A stretch of 64,000 nt of DNA, from NCBI GenBank assembly GCA_014529385.2, contig CM043960.1, positions 73,175,910-73,239,909 on the forward strand, read 5' to 3'. The position numbers and the translations under genes were made by a program. Each line of letters opens with the position of its first letter. Position 1 is the first letter of the stretch. Origin of the DNA: Adiantum capillus-veneris (Eukaryota > Streptophyta > Polypodiopsida > Polypodiales > Pteridaceae). Below are positions 12,448-23,320 of the stretch, piece by piece. The notes under the pieces were generated by a model. That model did not search any database, was not told the DNA's origin, and saw only the letters and a list, made by a program, of their open reading frames with translations.

Positions 12448-13304
12448 CTTCTTGCACACACCCGGACGGGGATCCACTCCCCACAACTAGTATCAGAGTG
12501 ATAGGGAGCAACTCCGACCCCGGCCCTTCTCATCCTCGCATTTGCAACTTACCTTGTGCTCAACCATGGAATCTTGAGGATCTATGTAGTGAAATCAAAA
12601 GCTAGACCTGTAGAGAATCGAAACTGATCAACAAGCTAGAAGATCGAGAAGTAGAAGAGCTCTACAGAGAAGCGATTTACACACACGAAGGTGAAGGCAA
12701 GTCGTTGCAACCATAGCCATGACCACAAAGAAGGGGGTAACTTCAATCAGGCGACGAGCTACTATTGAAGTCAAGGTATCGCAAATGATACTTAAGGAGG
12801 CTCACAGAGTCCTGAGAAATGCCAACCCTGGTCTAGCCTTGCAAGAATAGGTAATAAGGTATATTGAAGCCACAAGCAGCCCGTACTCTCCACATGGTGC
12901 GGAAACAATCTTCAAGAAGTTCTGCGTGTTGGGATTGAGGCAGAAAAGAGAAGTGATGAGTCAGAGGACTCCTGATGGAGACTTTTCCTCGTTTAGAAAG
13001 AGAACAAGAAAAAGTTGAGAGAGAAAGAGAGAGGGAGAAAGAGAGAGCGCACACTCAACAGTGCTATCAGCCCCACTACCACACTAGTGCTCCACTACCA
13101 AATTACCAAGAGAGTGAATTAAAGAAGTCCATCATTAGCTTTACACACTGTTCATCTAGATGAGTGTCCACTATCTTATTTCAACCAATCAACATTTTAG
13201 ATCTATCAAAAAAATCTTGAAAATACAACCCAATTTTTTTTCTATTTTAGTCAGCAAAAAGAGAAGGCATCTCTATAGCCTTTGCCCTTTGGGCAGGCCC
13301 AAAA
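12448..13304 (+). repeat. 0.85-kb direct repeat, copy 1 (retroelement leader-like)
   Basis: Nearly identical to 15207-16026. It starts CTTCTTGCACACACCCGG and contains, after CCCACAAC, a primer-binding-site-like TAGTATCAGAG (12488-12498, near the initiator-Met complement). It then has a leader and a short ORF at about 12719, and ends with the hairpin GCCCTTTGGGC. The ORF in this copy stops early, near 12850. It resembles the LTR end, leader and start of gag of a small or non-autonomous copia-type element. Confidence 0.6.
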
Positions 13305-13889
13305 GAAAACCTCTTCCCCAGCGGGATCGCTAGAAGATTATACGGCTTGGGATGAAATCACCCAGACCACTACGTCCACTCTACCCAAAAGCTTGAAAGA
13401 CTCTCTCTCTCTCCCCCCTCGTTGCCTTATTTATGTTGTGAAGAACATGCGCGCTTTAGGGATCCGATACTTTTGATTCTTGAAGAGGTGTATTGAAAGC
13501 TATTGTTGATGGTTTCAGAGTTTTGCTATGCAAGACAACTGAGCAACACAAACCCATCAAACCAAAACTAGACGGAGACACACATACTCTTACATACCAA
13601 CCTCATATTGACCAATCCTGTACAGAAATATGCTTCGAACGAAGTGGAGTGAGCTCCTCCACTTTTATACACATAGAGGAAGAGAAGAACACTTTATAGT
13701 TTATGTACTAGAGAAAGGAGATATAGAAGGCTCTTTTGTTGATGCTCTTAAAGCATACACCTTATTTGGTGGGTCCTTCTCATTTATGCAAGCCCTCCCT
13801 CACCTATATCTAACACGGGCATGGGAGATGGGATCAAAGGCTCCCATCACTTTTGGGCCCCGACATTAAGCGCGCGCCGTAGATCTTGT

Positions 13890-13955
13890 CGCAAAAGTAA
13901 ACTCGGGTATTTTTGTAAACTCGAGTTTACAAAAATACCCGAGTTCACTTTTGCG
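13890..13955. repeat. 66-bp near-perfect palindrome
   Basis: The two 33-base halves are reverse complements with one mismatch, centred on CTCGAG with no spacer. It would extrude as a cruciform, or form a perfect hairpin if transcribed. Confidence 0.9.
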
Positions 13956-14023
13956 AGCTCCGATACTTTTGCACATCAAAACTCGATGGAAACGTGTACA
14001 TTCCATAGTGACGTGCACGGGCG

Positions 14024-14073
14024 TGGTGGATAGGCCACATGGCCCTCAAACCTTAGGTTGTGGGTTTAATCCC
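14024..14073 (+). ncRNA. tRNA-like Pol III promoter boxes (SINE-head candidate)
   Basis: TGGTGGATAGG (14024-14034) resembles an A box and GGTTTAATCCC (14063-14073) matches the B-box consensus with one change. Their 39-bp spacing is right for a tRNA-derived promoter. No complete tRNA cloverleaf is evident, so this would be a SINE head or decayed tRNA rather than a tRNA gene. Confidence 0.35.
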
Positions 14074-15206
14074 GTGGGGCGGGGGGAAGGGGCGAATTAA
14101 ACTCAGGTGCCCGAGTTTACATTGTCCACGGAGGCCCCGGATCTACGGTTCTCAATCATCCCACCGTAAATCCCATCTCCTCCCATGCCCGTGTGAGATA
14201 TAGGCCACTCTAGTGCTTTGCCTCCTACTCACGACGCTGCTCTCACATCAGCCCTCGTATGATATAATTGATGTTGGCAAGTTTCTTGTAGGTTGGCCCT
14301 CTGAATCATGAAAAGTGCTCTCCCATTGGCTAGACACACTCTCCTTGTGGACCCGTTACACGCCACGCTTCAAACCCCACTTTGTATGCACTGGTTCTTG
14401 ATTCGCTAGTTGCTCCTCGGCACCATCTACATGGGCCCTCCTCTTGGCTCCTCCTGACTGAGGACTCTTCCAAACAGGTCTTTTTTCAACCCTACCTCTA
14501 GCTCCCTTGACCAAGTGACTTGCCCTCCTAGCTACAGGTCGAATAGCTTCAACTCCTCAACCGCTCACGGGTTCCCTCGATCTGTATCAAAGAGCCTCTA
14601 CAACTCATCCACCTTCTCTCCTCTTATGATCTTGCAGTTCCCCCCTTGAATATGGTGCTCTGGCATGGCAGCCCATGCGGCCTCCTTTCCTCCCATTCCC
14701 CCCTCCTTCAACCCGCCAGGAGTCCTCCCTCTTCTTGCTCGGTTCCTCCTGGCCGCAGCCTTCTGCAATCAACACCCACACGAGCTGCACTTCCTCCTCC
14801 ACCTTGAGCTTCAGGCCCCCTACTGTACCAGCTAGCAAGCCCTTTGATTCACCTTTCCTTCTTGGAGTACCACGGCTCCGTAGGCCGCTCCCCTCTTGCT
14901 TCAGAATGGATGCCCCTCTCCTTCCTGTTGCTTCTCGGTGCTGACAGTGTGACACTTGATCATTAGCCTCCTCTAAGTCCCCCACTGTTCTGTACGAGGC
15001 CTTTCTTACTCTGAGTCAGGAGCTCCCTCTGCAACCCTCTCTCCTCCTCTCGGATTCTTCATGGCCCCATGCAGCATCTCCCAATTGAGCTCCTCCTCTT
15101 AAACTAGCCATGCTCGGTGCAACTCTCATGTGATATGGCGCTCATGATTGTTGTGCTCTCTTGAGGGCCCCCTCAACTTCTTCGTCTGCCTTTAAGTAGG
15201 GCCCCC

Positions 15207-16026
15207 CTTCTTGCACACACCCGGACGGGGATCCACTCCCCACAACTGGTATGAGAGTGATAGGGAGCAACTCCGACCCCAGCCCTTCTCATCCTCGCAT
15301 GTGTAGCTTACCATGTGCTCAACCATGGAATCTTGAGGATCTATGCAGTGAAATCAAAAGCTAGACCTGCAGAGAATCGAGACTGAGAAACAAAGCTAGA
15401 AGATCGAGAAGTAGAAGAGCTCTACAGAGAAGCGATTTACACACACGAAGGTGAAGGCAAGTCGTTGCAACCATAGCCATGACCACAAAGAAGGGGGCAG
15501 CTTCAATCAGGCGACGAGCGACTGTTGAAGTCAAGGTATCGCAAATGATACTTAAGGAGGCTCACGGAGTCATGAGCAATGCCAATCCTGGTCTAGCCTT
15601 GCAAAAAAATGTAATAAGGTATATTGAAGCCACAACAAGCGGCATCAATCTTCAAGAAGGGCTGCGTTTTGGGATGAGGCGGAAAAGAGAAGTGATGGAG
15701 AATTTTCCTGGTTGTTTAGAAAGAGAACAAGAGAAAGTTGAGAGAGAAAGAGAGAGGGAGAAAGAGAGAGCGCACACTCAACATTGCTCACAACCCCACT
15801 ACAACACTAGTGCTCCACTAACAAATTACCAAGAGAGTGAATTAAAGAAGTCCATCATTAACTTTACACACTGGTCATCTAAATGAGTGTCCACTATTTT
15901 ATTTCAACCAATCAACATTTTAGATCTATCAAAAAAATCTTGAAAATACAACCCGATTTTTTTATATTTTAGTCAGCAAAAAGAGAAGGCATCTCTATAG
16001 CCTTTGCCCTTTGGGCAAGCCAAAAA
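15207..16026 (+). repeat. 0.82-kb direct repeat, copy 2
   Basis: Second copy of 12448-13304, with the same left and right limits. The primer-binding-like site here reads TGGTATGAGAG (15247-15257). A further GCCCTTTGGGC hairpin follows at about 16050, just before the host LTR resumes. Confidence 0.6.
15479..15886 (+). CDS. Small basic/coiled ORF of the 0.85-kb repeat
   Basis: 135 codons, open in this copy and broken in copy 1. The N-terminus (MTTKKGAASIRRRATVEV) is basic. The middle has a Glu/Arg-rich run (EREQEKVEREREREKERA) encoded by a (GA)n-like tract, which would be a charged helix. Its position after a primer-binding-like site suggests a remnant gag, but no gag motif can be pointed to. 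Confidence 0.35.
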   Translation: MTTKKGAASIRRRATVEVKVSQMILKEAHGVMSNANPGLALQKNVIRYIEATTSGINLQEGLRFGMRRKREVMENFPGCLEREQEKVEREREREKERAHTQHCSQPHYNTSAPLTNYQESELKKSIINFTHWSSK

Positions 16027-16065
16027 GGCAAACCACCACTATGACCTTAGCCCTTTGGGCAGGCC

Positions 16066-16320
16066 AAAAATGAGCATTATTGAGGGGGAAAAAGATGGAG
16101 GGATTGTGTACGAAGAACGGCGATCGTTGGTGCATTTTCTATGGGTGTGGGTTGTGTTATGATCTGAGTGGTCTCAGGTGAGTCTGTGTGAGCGTGTGTG
16201 CGTGTGCGGTTTGGTGAGAAGTGTGAGTCGAAGGTGCTCGCCAGGTGGATTGGGGTGCTGTGTGTGCCCTGGGCTATATGAGGCAACCATGTTAACGCGC
16301 TGGGTGCGGCCCCCTTTCCA
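16066..16320 (+). repeat. 5' LTR of nested Ty3 element, second part
   Basis: Resumes at AATGAGCATTATTGAGGGGG and ends CCCTTTCCA, collinear with the end of the 3' LTR. Relative to that copy it lacks about 480 bp (22612-23100). TCTTCTGGTGCCCC follows, the likely primer-binding region (from about 16326), and the same context follows the outer element's LTR. Confidence 0.8.
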
Positions 16321-16398
16321 TCTTCTGGTGCCCCTACGGAGGAGCACACTGATTTTTCCCAGTTAAGTGAAGAGAAACAGTTTTTGGTGTTGGTCGAC

Positions 16399-17279
16399 AT
16401 GGCATCTCGAAGCTATGGGCCGATTTTTACAGATGAAGAGAATCCTGATGAGTGGGTGGCAGAATTTGAGTTGTATATGTTGTCGTTGCGTATGCCGAAC
16501 GAGGACAACAAGATGCAGATATTTCCTTTCGTGATGCGCGGGAAGGAAAAGGTATGGTACGAAGCTTTGGAAGGTGAGCCGAGGTATGCTTGGCCAGCTC
16601 TGCGGGTGCGTTTCCTACATGATTTCCGCAAAGCGGCATCCCCAATCGAGATGGATGCCAAACTGAAGGCACTCAAACAGGATGTACGTGAAGAGTTCAT
16701 CTTGTTTTTGGATCGTTTTGAAGTGTGCTAGGCAGAGTTAGCGGGTGCCATGCAATTGGCCAATGGAGACTACTTCAAGATCGATAAATTCATGGCATGC
16801 CTGCAGCCTAAAGTGAGGGAGAAAGTGGATTTTGAGAGCCCAAAAAACTATAATGGTGCGGTGGTCATCGCAAAGGCAAAAATCAGGAATATAAAAAAGA
16901 AGATTGAACAGGGTGTGTCAGGCTATGAAGCAGTGGTCCACAACCTCAGGGTCTGAGAGATGTGGTTCATGATGAGAACCAGGCAAACCGAGGTGTAGCT
17001 GTTGTGCCACAAAACTGGGTGCGAACCGTGCAGGATTTGTCTAAGCAAATGCAAGAATTGCAGCTAAGCGTGATGTATAGAGGTCAACCAAGAGGAGCGA
17101 GGGGCAGGGCAAGGCCCCTACCTGGCCGGTGTTACAATTTCGGTGAAGAAGGACACTATGCACCAGATTGCCCTCATCCGCTAAGACAAAGAGGCAGTAT
17201 TTATCCACTGTTTGGCAGAGGTAGAGGCCAAGCACAACTCAATGGCCCGAGGGAGCAGGTAGTTGAGAATCAAGTGTAG
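16399..17279 (+). pseudogene. gag of nested Ty3 element
   Basis: The ATG at 16399 opens MASRSYGPIF. The capsid-type region (WYEALEGEPRYAWPALRVRF, then a helix-rich stretch) runs to a stop at about 16731, continues in the same frame after it, and shifts near 16955. The nucleocapsid knuckle is CYNFGEEGHYAPDC, in which the second Cys of CX2CX4HX4C has become Phe. The outer copy keeps that Cys but has a stop in the knuckle. Gag would form the particle and bind element RNA. Confidence 0.85.
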
Positions 17280-17312
17280 CCAGCTCCTCCGGATGGTGGT
17301 GGAGTCCCTAGG

Positions 17313-17860
17313 GTGAATATCATCGGAGTGAATAAGCAGGATGTTGAAGGCTTGGCCAACAAAAGAGAAAGGATGGGAAGAGAGACAGAAATCGAGCGGG
17401 AGACGAGGGCTCGTAAAGGTAAAGAGAGAGTGTACAAAGGCAAGGAGCAACTGGAAACTAGCAAGAAGAGAAGACGTCGCAAAATCAAGCAAGCAAATTT
17501 TCAGCTAGGGCACGGCTACCCTGAATACGACCTGTTAAGCGACGTTCAAAGTCAAAGGGCTAACATTACCTTTGGTCAGTTGTTTGCTTTAAATCTCAAG
17601 CTACGAAGACAGTGGTCTACCAGTGTCAGCACGAGGCTACCAAAGGCTAAGGGAAATGTGCATGCAATACAAAACATGCCATTGAGAGTGGGTAGCCCGA
17701 CGGATTTCCTTTCTCTAGTGGATGCAATCATTGAAAAGAGGATGCAAGTTCAGGCCTATATAGACGGTGGCCATGGAGCATAGGTTTGCGTCATGACGGA
17801 AGCTGCTATGAGAGAAACAGGTGTCAAAGAAGTAGCTAAATCAAATGTACGTATGAGGAT
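17313..17860 (+). pseudogene. Linker and protease of nested Ty3 element
   Basis: A Lys/Arg/Glu-rich linker (17313-17500) is followed by a region with an aspartic-protease-like motif IDGG near 17763, then VCVMTEAAMRETG after an indel. The usual D-S/T-G is D-G-G here. The frame is broken between IDGG and VCVMTE. The protease would process the polyprotein. Confidence 0.6.
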
Positions 17861-18036
17861 GGCTAACCATACCAAAGCGAGGTATTTAGGCGTGGCTCAA
17901 GATGTAAGAGTGAAAGTGATGGGCATTGAGTGCCTAATAGATTTCTTTGTGATGAAGCAGGTGATAATGCTTATCCAATCATCTTGGGTAGGAATGGCTA
18001 CTTGCAATAGAGGCTAAGCAAGAATGGGGAAGTAGG

Positions 18037-19280
18037 GTGTTTACCGTGCCTGACAAGGAGAGAGGGAGACAGGTGGTGCTTGATTTGAAGACCAAAGAGA
18101 GCCGTTTCCACCCTGTGGCAGAGAAAGATGAAGATGATACAACAAGCTATGAGTACGAAACTGAGACAGCCTATGATCAAGGCTACACAGATACTGAAGA
18201 AGAGGGAAGCGAGGAGGATATGCTAAAGATAGATGCCAACTTGTTTGGGGTCACTGTTGATGGCTCCCATACAAAAGGGGAGGTGCAACCACAGGTTCAT
18301 GGCATAGGTGCGGAGGAGGTAATTGCTATGCTAAGTGAAGATTTGACCAAGAAAGAGAGAGGAGGCTATGTTGAGCTGTGTGCCTCTTTTCCGAATTTAT
18401 TTGCGATGAAGTACGAGGATCTACGAGGGGCAAAGGGTGGAGAGCACAAAATAGTTCTTAAAGAAGGGTGCAAACCAAAGGTGCAGAAGCTAAGGAGGTT
18501 AGGGGAGATTCAGAAGGAGGCTCTTTGGCAAGAGATTAACCAATTGTTAGATGCAGGTATCATATACCCCGTGAAGGAGTTAGAGTGGGTCTCTCCGGTG
18601 GCTATCACCCCTAAGAAGAATGGAAAATGGAGAGTGTGCATCGATTACAAGCCCTTGAATGTGGCGACCAAAGGAAACCACTACCCCTTGCCATTCCAAG
18701 ATGAAATCTTAAATCAGGTGGCAAGTCATGAGAGGTACTCTATTATGGATGGATTTTCAGGGTACTTTCAGATAGGGATTGCTCTTGAAGACCAGCTGAA
18801 GACGACATTTATCTCTCCATGGGGATGCTTTGCCTATCGCAGGATGCCGTTTGGTTTGGTGAATGCCTACGCCACCTTCCGAGACTGGATGAATAGGGTG
18901 TTTGGTCCCTATTTGGGCAGATTCATTAGAGTTTTCATGGATGACATTGGATGTTATAGCTCAAGGGCGGATCATTTGTCAAAGCTCCGGTTATGTTTTC
19001 AAAGGCTAAACGAAGAAGGAGGTCAGTTAACCCTAAGAAGTGCAAGTTAGCACAACCTCGAGCACAGTTGCTAGGTCATGTGGTGTCACAAAATGGAATT
19101 GAGGCAGATCCAAAAAAGGTCAAGACGCTAGTCTTGATGGAGCCTCCCTCTAGTGCGCAAGGTTTGACCTCCTTTGTACATAAGCTAAAGTACTTGCCGC
19201 ATTTTTTTTGGATGCTGTCACAGTATGTGTATCCTCTCCAAAAGGTGCATGGCTTTGAATGGGATGAAGATGCTTAAGAA
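18037..19280 (+). pseudogene. Reverse transcriptase of nested Ty3 element
   Basis: The acidic N-terminal stretch is followed by canonical Ty3 RT blocks: WVSPVAITPKKNGKWRVCID, the palm motif MDGFSGYFQI, MPFGLVNAYATF, and the catalytic VFMDDIG at about 18936-18956. The YXDD box is FMDD, the form I associate with Athila-type plant elements. A frameshift near 19030 separates fingers and palm from the thumb (CKLAQPRAQLLGHVVSQNG), and a stop lies at about 19276. Confidence 0.92.
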
Positions 19281-19324
19281 GCTTTTGATAGGGTGAAAGA
19301 AATTTTGTGTCAGCTACCAACTGT

Positions 19325-19760
19325 GTGCCCTCCAAACCAAGAGGACGATTTTTATGTGGCAATGACGGTAGGTACCGTGGCTATTGGGGTGGTTACTGCA
19401 GAAGGTAGGAAGGAGCTATAAACCTATCTACTTTGAAAGTAGGGTGATAAGTCCTGGAGAGGTGGCTTACACGGAAGCAGAGCAGTGGGTCATGGCATTG
19501 GTTTTTGCTTGTAGAAAGTTCAAAGTGCATCTCATTGTACGTAAGTTCTATGTGTTGACGGCTAACAATCTATTGCCAGAAATAGTGCTACACTTGAAGC
19601 CAGGGAAGCGGATCATGAAGTGGGTGATAGAGTTGCAGGAATTCGAGTTCGAGTTCAAGATGGACCATACAAGTCGGTCCCATTTGGCAGACATTTTGGT
19701 GAGCAAAGCCGTGGATTTGCCAATTTATCCAAGAGTGGTACGAGATGAAGCCAAAGAGGA
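19325..19760 (+). pseudogene. First RNase H domain, catalytically degenerate
   Basis: The Ty3 RNase H fold is recognisable from AIG.V, PIYFESRVISPGEVAYTEAE and FACRKFKVHLI. The usual TDAS aspartate is absent (FYVAMTVGTVAIG), and the TDH motif reads TANN. The outer copy has FYVSMIVGT and TTNN at the same places, so the loss predates the split of the copies. By analogy with the retroviral connection domain it may be structural only. Confidence 0.75.
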
Positions 19761-19787
19761 GCCCGGACCTGATGGGAGCTTTTACCA

Positions 19788-20180
19788 TGTGGTTTGATGG
19801 TGCATATAGGAGGGTGATAAAGAAAGCTGGTGGAGGTGTGGTGATACACGATCCACACGGCAAAGTACTCTTCTCAAAAGCCTATGATTTGGAGGATGTT
19901 CATTACCAACAATGAAGCAAAATATCTTGCCCTCCATCTAGGTTTGAAACAATGTGTCGAGTTCGGCATTTCCAGGTTGGTGGTCAAAGGTGATGCGTTA
20001 TTGGTCATCAAGCAACTGCTAGGCCAATGGCAAGTAAAGCGCGATTCCTTAAAACATTGGTTCTTTGCCATCAAAAAGTTTTTGAAGTTCTTTAGAGAGA
20101 TCTAGTTCGAGCATGTGAAGAGAGAGCACAACCAAGAGGCAGACCAACTAGCAAGCAGTAAGGTGCAGGTACATGTCGCA
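19788..20180 (+). pseudogene. Second, archaeal-type RNase H
   Basis: WFDGAYRR carries the first Asp, TNNEAKYLALHLGL the Glu, LVVKGDALLVIKQLLGQW the second Asp, and REHNQEADQLAS the last acidic position. This arrangement is the archaeal-type RNase H known from plant dual-RNase H Ty3 elements. A frameshift at about 19905 and a stop at about 20103 break it. It would remove the RNA strand during reverse transcription. Confidence 0.8.
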
Positions 20181-20270
20181 GGTATATATGTGGCCCCAAC
20201 CACATACACGGGTAGGGAGTCATTGAAGGAGGTGGAAGAATTTTAAAGTACTGGGCAGTGTCCTCAAGGT

Positions 20271-21437
20271 TTGTCTAAACTGCAAAGGAGGAGGATAGTT
20301 CGGAAAGCTCGCAAATTTGCACTAATAGGTGAAGACCTAATGACCTACGATAGAGACGGGGTGTTGAGGAGAGTACTCTACAAAGAAGAGATTAACTTGG
20401 TGCTGGAGCAATGCCATGAGGAGAGTGGACACCAAGGGAAAGGTCGAGTACTATTTCGAGTGCTGAGAGCGGGTTTTTGGTGGCCTTCAGTAGTGAAGGA
20501 TGTGCACTATTGGTGCAATACCTGCCATGAATGCCAGACTATAGGAGAGAGGTGTTTGGTATCTCAGTCACAAGGAGCCATTATTGCTTAGAATGCTTTC
20601 AAGAAGTGGGGTTTGGATGCCATCGATCCACTCCCTAAGTCTACAAGTGGCAAGAAGTATGTTGTGGTAGCTATCCACTACCTCACCAGGTGGGTCGAGG
20701 CCAAAGATGTGAAAGAGGTAAATGAGCAGGTTGTAGCCCACTTTGTTTTTTATAACATTTTTTGTCGTTTTGGGGTGCCGTGGGTACTCATTTCTGATAG
20801 AGGACAAGGATTCAGAATCAAGATTATGCAGGCATTGGTGGAAAAACTAAATATTCAACATCGGTTTTCCTTGCCTTATCACCCCCAATGCAATGGTTTT
20901 GTAGAGAGTGCCAATGGACAAATCATTAAGATGCTGACAAAGTATGTATATAAGCAGGAGACAGAATGGGAGATCAATCTAGAGAAGTGTCTATGGGCCT
21001 ATAGGACGTCCTACAAAGTGGCGACCAACTTTACTCCATTTGAGTTGGTTTATGGTACGGAGGCAGTGCTGCCAGTGCATGCACAATTGGGTGCTTTGAA
21101 AGGTACGTGGCGCATCAATGCCACTCCAGAAGTTGTCTTACAAGATAGGATTATCGGCCTTGAGGCATTGCAGATGAATAGAGAGGCAGCATCAGACTAC
21201 TACATGAAGCAATGGGAAAGGCGAATGGCCAAAGTCAATGAGAGCCTGCCAGAAAAAAAGATAGAAGAAGGGGACCTAGTAATGAAGTATGAGAGCTACT
21301 TGGACTTCACCTTCCAGAAAAAGTTCAAAAAGAAATGGACAGGTCCGTACAAAGTGCAAAAGGCCTTTTCGAATGGGACCTATCAGTTAGTGAGAGTTAA
21401 TGGTAAGCTTCTCAGGCACAGGGTAAATGGTGTATGA
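20271..21437 (+). pseudogene. Integrase of nested Ty3 element
   Basis: The zinc domain has H in CHEESGHQG and the pair WCNTCHECQ. The catalytic core has D in MDAIDPLP, D in LISDRGQGF and E in NGFVESANGQ, so the DDE residues are present. The C-terminal domain has KKWTGPYKVQKAFSNGTYQL. One stop at about 20589 lies between the zinc domain and the core; otherwise the frame is open, the best-preserved part of this element. Confidence 0.92.
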
Positions 21438-21645
21438 CTCAAGTTGTACTTTGATAGGGGAGTGGTGCCGGACGTCCATCAAATTGAAACCAGGGGGGTT
21501 GGGCAACCCACCTGAAAGGGCTCAACAATAACAGACATACAGTTTTGTACATATTATACATATGGTGGTGTGATTTCCAGTGCGCTTGAGTGTTGCAAGT
21601 TTCAAGTTCAGTAAAGCTACTTTTGGTTGAACATGAATGTTCAAC

Positions 21646-21659
21646 GAGGGGGTGGGCAA
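21646..21659 (+). promoter_or_regulatory. Polypurine tract of nested Ty3 element
   Basis: GAGGGGGTGGGCAA lies directly before the TGATGGTGCAGCC start of the 3' LTR. Confidence 0.7.
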
Positions 21660-23320
21660 TGATGGTGCAGCCAAAGTTGGTCCACACTGGGAAGTGTGCT
21701 ATGAAGTGCAAAGGGTGCCAAAGACGGATGTCAAAGGGCTAAAGCAAGAATGAAGGCCTTGGGAGAGCATGTCGTGGCAAAAGCGTATGTCTAATGCGGT
21801 TTTTTGGGCCAAAAAGTCCCGAGAATGGTCCAAGTGGAATAGTAGGTAAAGGTGTCCAGGTGGTCCAAACGACTCGTCAAACGGAGCCCGGATGTGAAAG
21901 ATGTGGCACCTTGAAGTGGGATGCATTGCAAATTCTCGTCGTATCGAGCGCGTGCAAGTGGTTGGTGAGAGATGATGCGAGTTGATATGCTTGAAGTGCT
22001 CGATTTGTGGAGCATGCCAGTCTTCTCGGATTGAGAAGCAGGTTCACAGATGGAAAGTTATGGCCAGTTGAAAGTTTTTCGAGGGCCGGGTGTGTGCAAG
22101 GTTGTCTGCATTAAAAGACGTGCCGCCAGGTGTTTTTCTGGCCTTGACCAGGTTTGGCAAGGTAGCATGCACTGCAGGGGGTCAGTTGAAATTGACGGCT
22201 TGGAAATCAAAATCATGGGCCACTAGACATGCCAAGGAGAATGTAAGGCGGTCACAAGCATTTTTCCGGCTTTTGAGCGGTTTTGATGGACGAGCTCGGG
22301 AAGGTTGGTGTGTGGCAAATTTCTCATGGTTTCAAATCAGTAAGACGTAATTTTGATGCATTCACAAGGTGGGCGTTTGGCAAACTCGGTACGGGGTTGC
22401 ACCGACGGCATGGAGTTTGTGTTCAAACAATCCCTTTGTTGGTGGGTGCTAAAGTGAAAAAGGAAGTGGTACTAATACTTAAAGAGAGTGCAAATGAAAA
22501 GAAGAGACTAAGCTTGAGCAAGTCGTCCAGGCGCGGTTACTAAAAACTATCTTTTCCTTAGGAAAGGAGGAGTCTCAAAGGAGAAAAAAAATGAGCATTA
22601 TTGAGGGGGAAAAAGGAAGAAGAAGCAAGGGAGCAACGACGGCGCTGTCGTTGCCCCTTGGAAGCAAAAGAAGGGAAAAAACTTTCTTTTTTAAGAGAGG
22701 ACAGAAGGAGGTTTATTGGAGAGGGAACGAGAAAAGGTAGGGGGAGGTTCTTTTTTGGACGCACGCTCAAGGGATTTCGGATTGAACAAGGAGAAGGAAG
22801 AGAGAGAGAGAGAGAGCTTGGTGTGGAGAAAGCGGCCATGGGAAGCTTGATGCGGAGAGCTGGAGAGAGCTCGTCCTCGCACTTGTTCTTTGTGTGCGTC
22901 GATCTACGGCCATGGTTGTATTGGTTTTTTGTTGTTGAATGAAGCAAGTCCTCCCATTTTGAAACGTGTGATCGCATCGTGTCGGGTTTCCCTTCCCTCT
23001 TCTTCTCTACTGTGTTGCAAGTGCATTCGGGTGTGTGTCGGCATTGTTGCCCTCCCGACAGTGTGTCTGCAAATACGGAGAGATTGTGTGTGGTGTTGTG
23101 TGTGAAGGGTGGCGATCATTGGTGCATTTTCTATGGGTGTGGGTTGTGTTATGCTCTGAGTTGTCTCAGGTGAGTCTCTGTGAGTGTGTGTGCGTGTGCG
23201 GTTTGGTGAGAAGTGCGAGTTGAAGGTGCTCGCCAAGTAGATTGGGGTGTTGTGTGTGCCCTGGGCTATAGGAGGCAGCCGTGTTAGCGCGTTGGGTGCG
23301 TCCCCCATTCCCCCTCTCCA
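21660..23320 (+). repeat. 3' LTR of nested Ty3 element
   Basis: Starts TGATGGTGCAGCC and ends CCCCTCTCCA, about 1.66 kb. Uninterrupted, so it shows what the 5' LTR looked like before its 11-kb insertion. The outer element's integrase/RNase H sequence resumes directly after it. Confidence 0.88.

Larger units (their letters stand above)
13803..14204. mobile_element. MITE-like element with about 31-bp terminal inverted repeats
   Basis: The left end 13803-13833 (CCTATATCTAACACGGGCAT...) and right end 14171-14204 are inverted repeats of each other with a few indels. Total length is about 400 bp, with no coding capacity. Inside are a 66-bp palindrome and a tRNA-like A-box/B-box pair. No clear target-site duplication is visible, so the transposon family cannot be named. 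Confidence 0.6.
13303..15206. other. Spacer between the two 0.85-kb repeats
   Basis: It holds the MITE-like foldback at 13803-14204. The rest, including the CT-rich 14210-15200, has only short ORFs on both strands and no recognised family. Confidence 0.5.
4980..16066. mobile_element. Composite insertion (about 11 kb) inside an LTR
   Basis: Defined by the interruption of the nested element's 5' LTR in an A-rich target (GGAGAAAAAAAATGAG in the uninterrupted copy). It is not one recognisable element. It contains five long (CT/GA)n tracts, a short repeat bracketing 4997-10588, a 390-codon ORF, a copia-like 3' end, two copies of an 0.85-kb repeat and a MITE-like foldback. The exact ends cannot be fixed by eye because target and insert are both A-rich. 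Confidence 0.7.
4012..23320 (+). mobile_element. Nested Ty3/gypsy LTR retrotransposon of the same family
   Basis: This plus-strand element sits inside the pol gene of the outer element. Its 5' LTR is 4012-4979 plus 16066-16320 (split by a third insertion) and its 3' LTR is 21660-23320. Internal order is gag, protease, RT, degenerate RNase H, archaeal-type RNase H, integrase. A short candidate target duplication, ACG, flanks it. The coding region has several in-frame stops, so it is defective but better preserved than the outer copy. Confidence 0.88.

Noticed and set aside
14024-14073. A functional tRNA gene
   Set aside because: Box-like motifs only; no cloverleaf stems or acceptor arm could be drawn.
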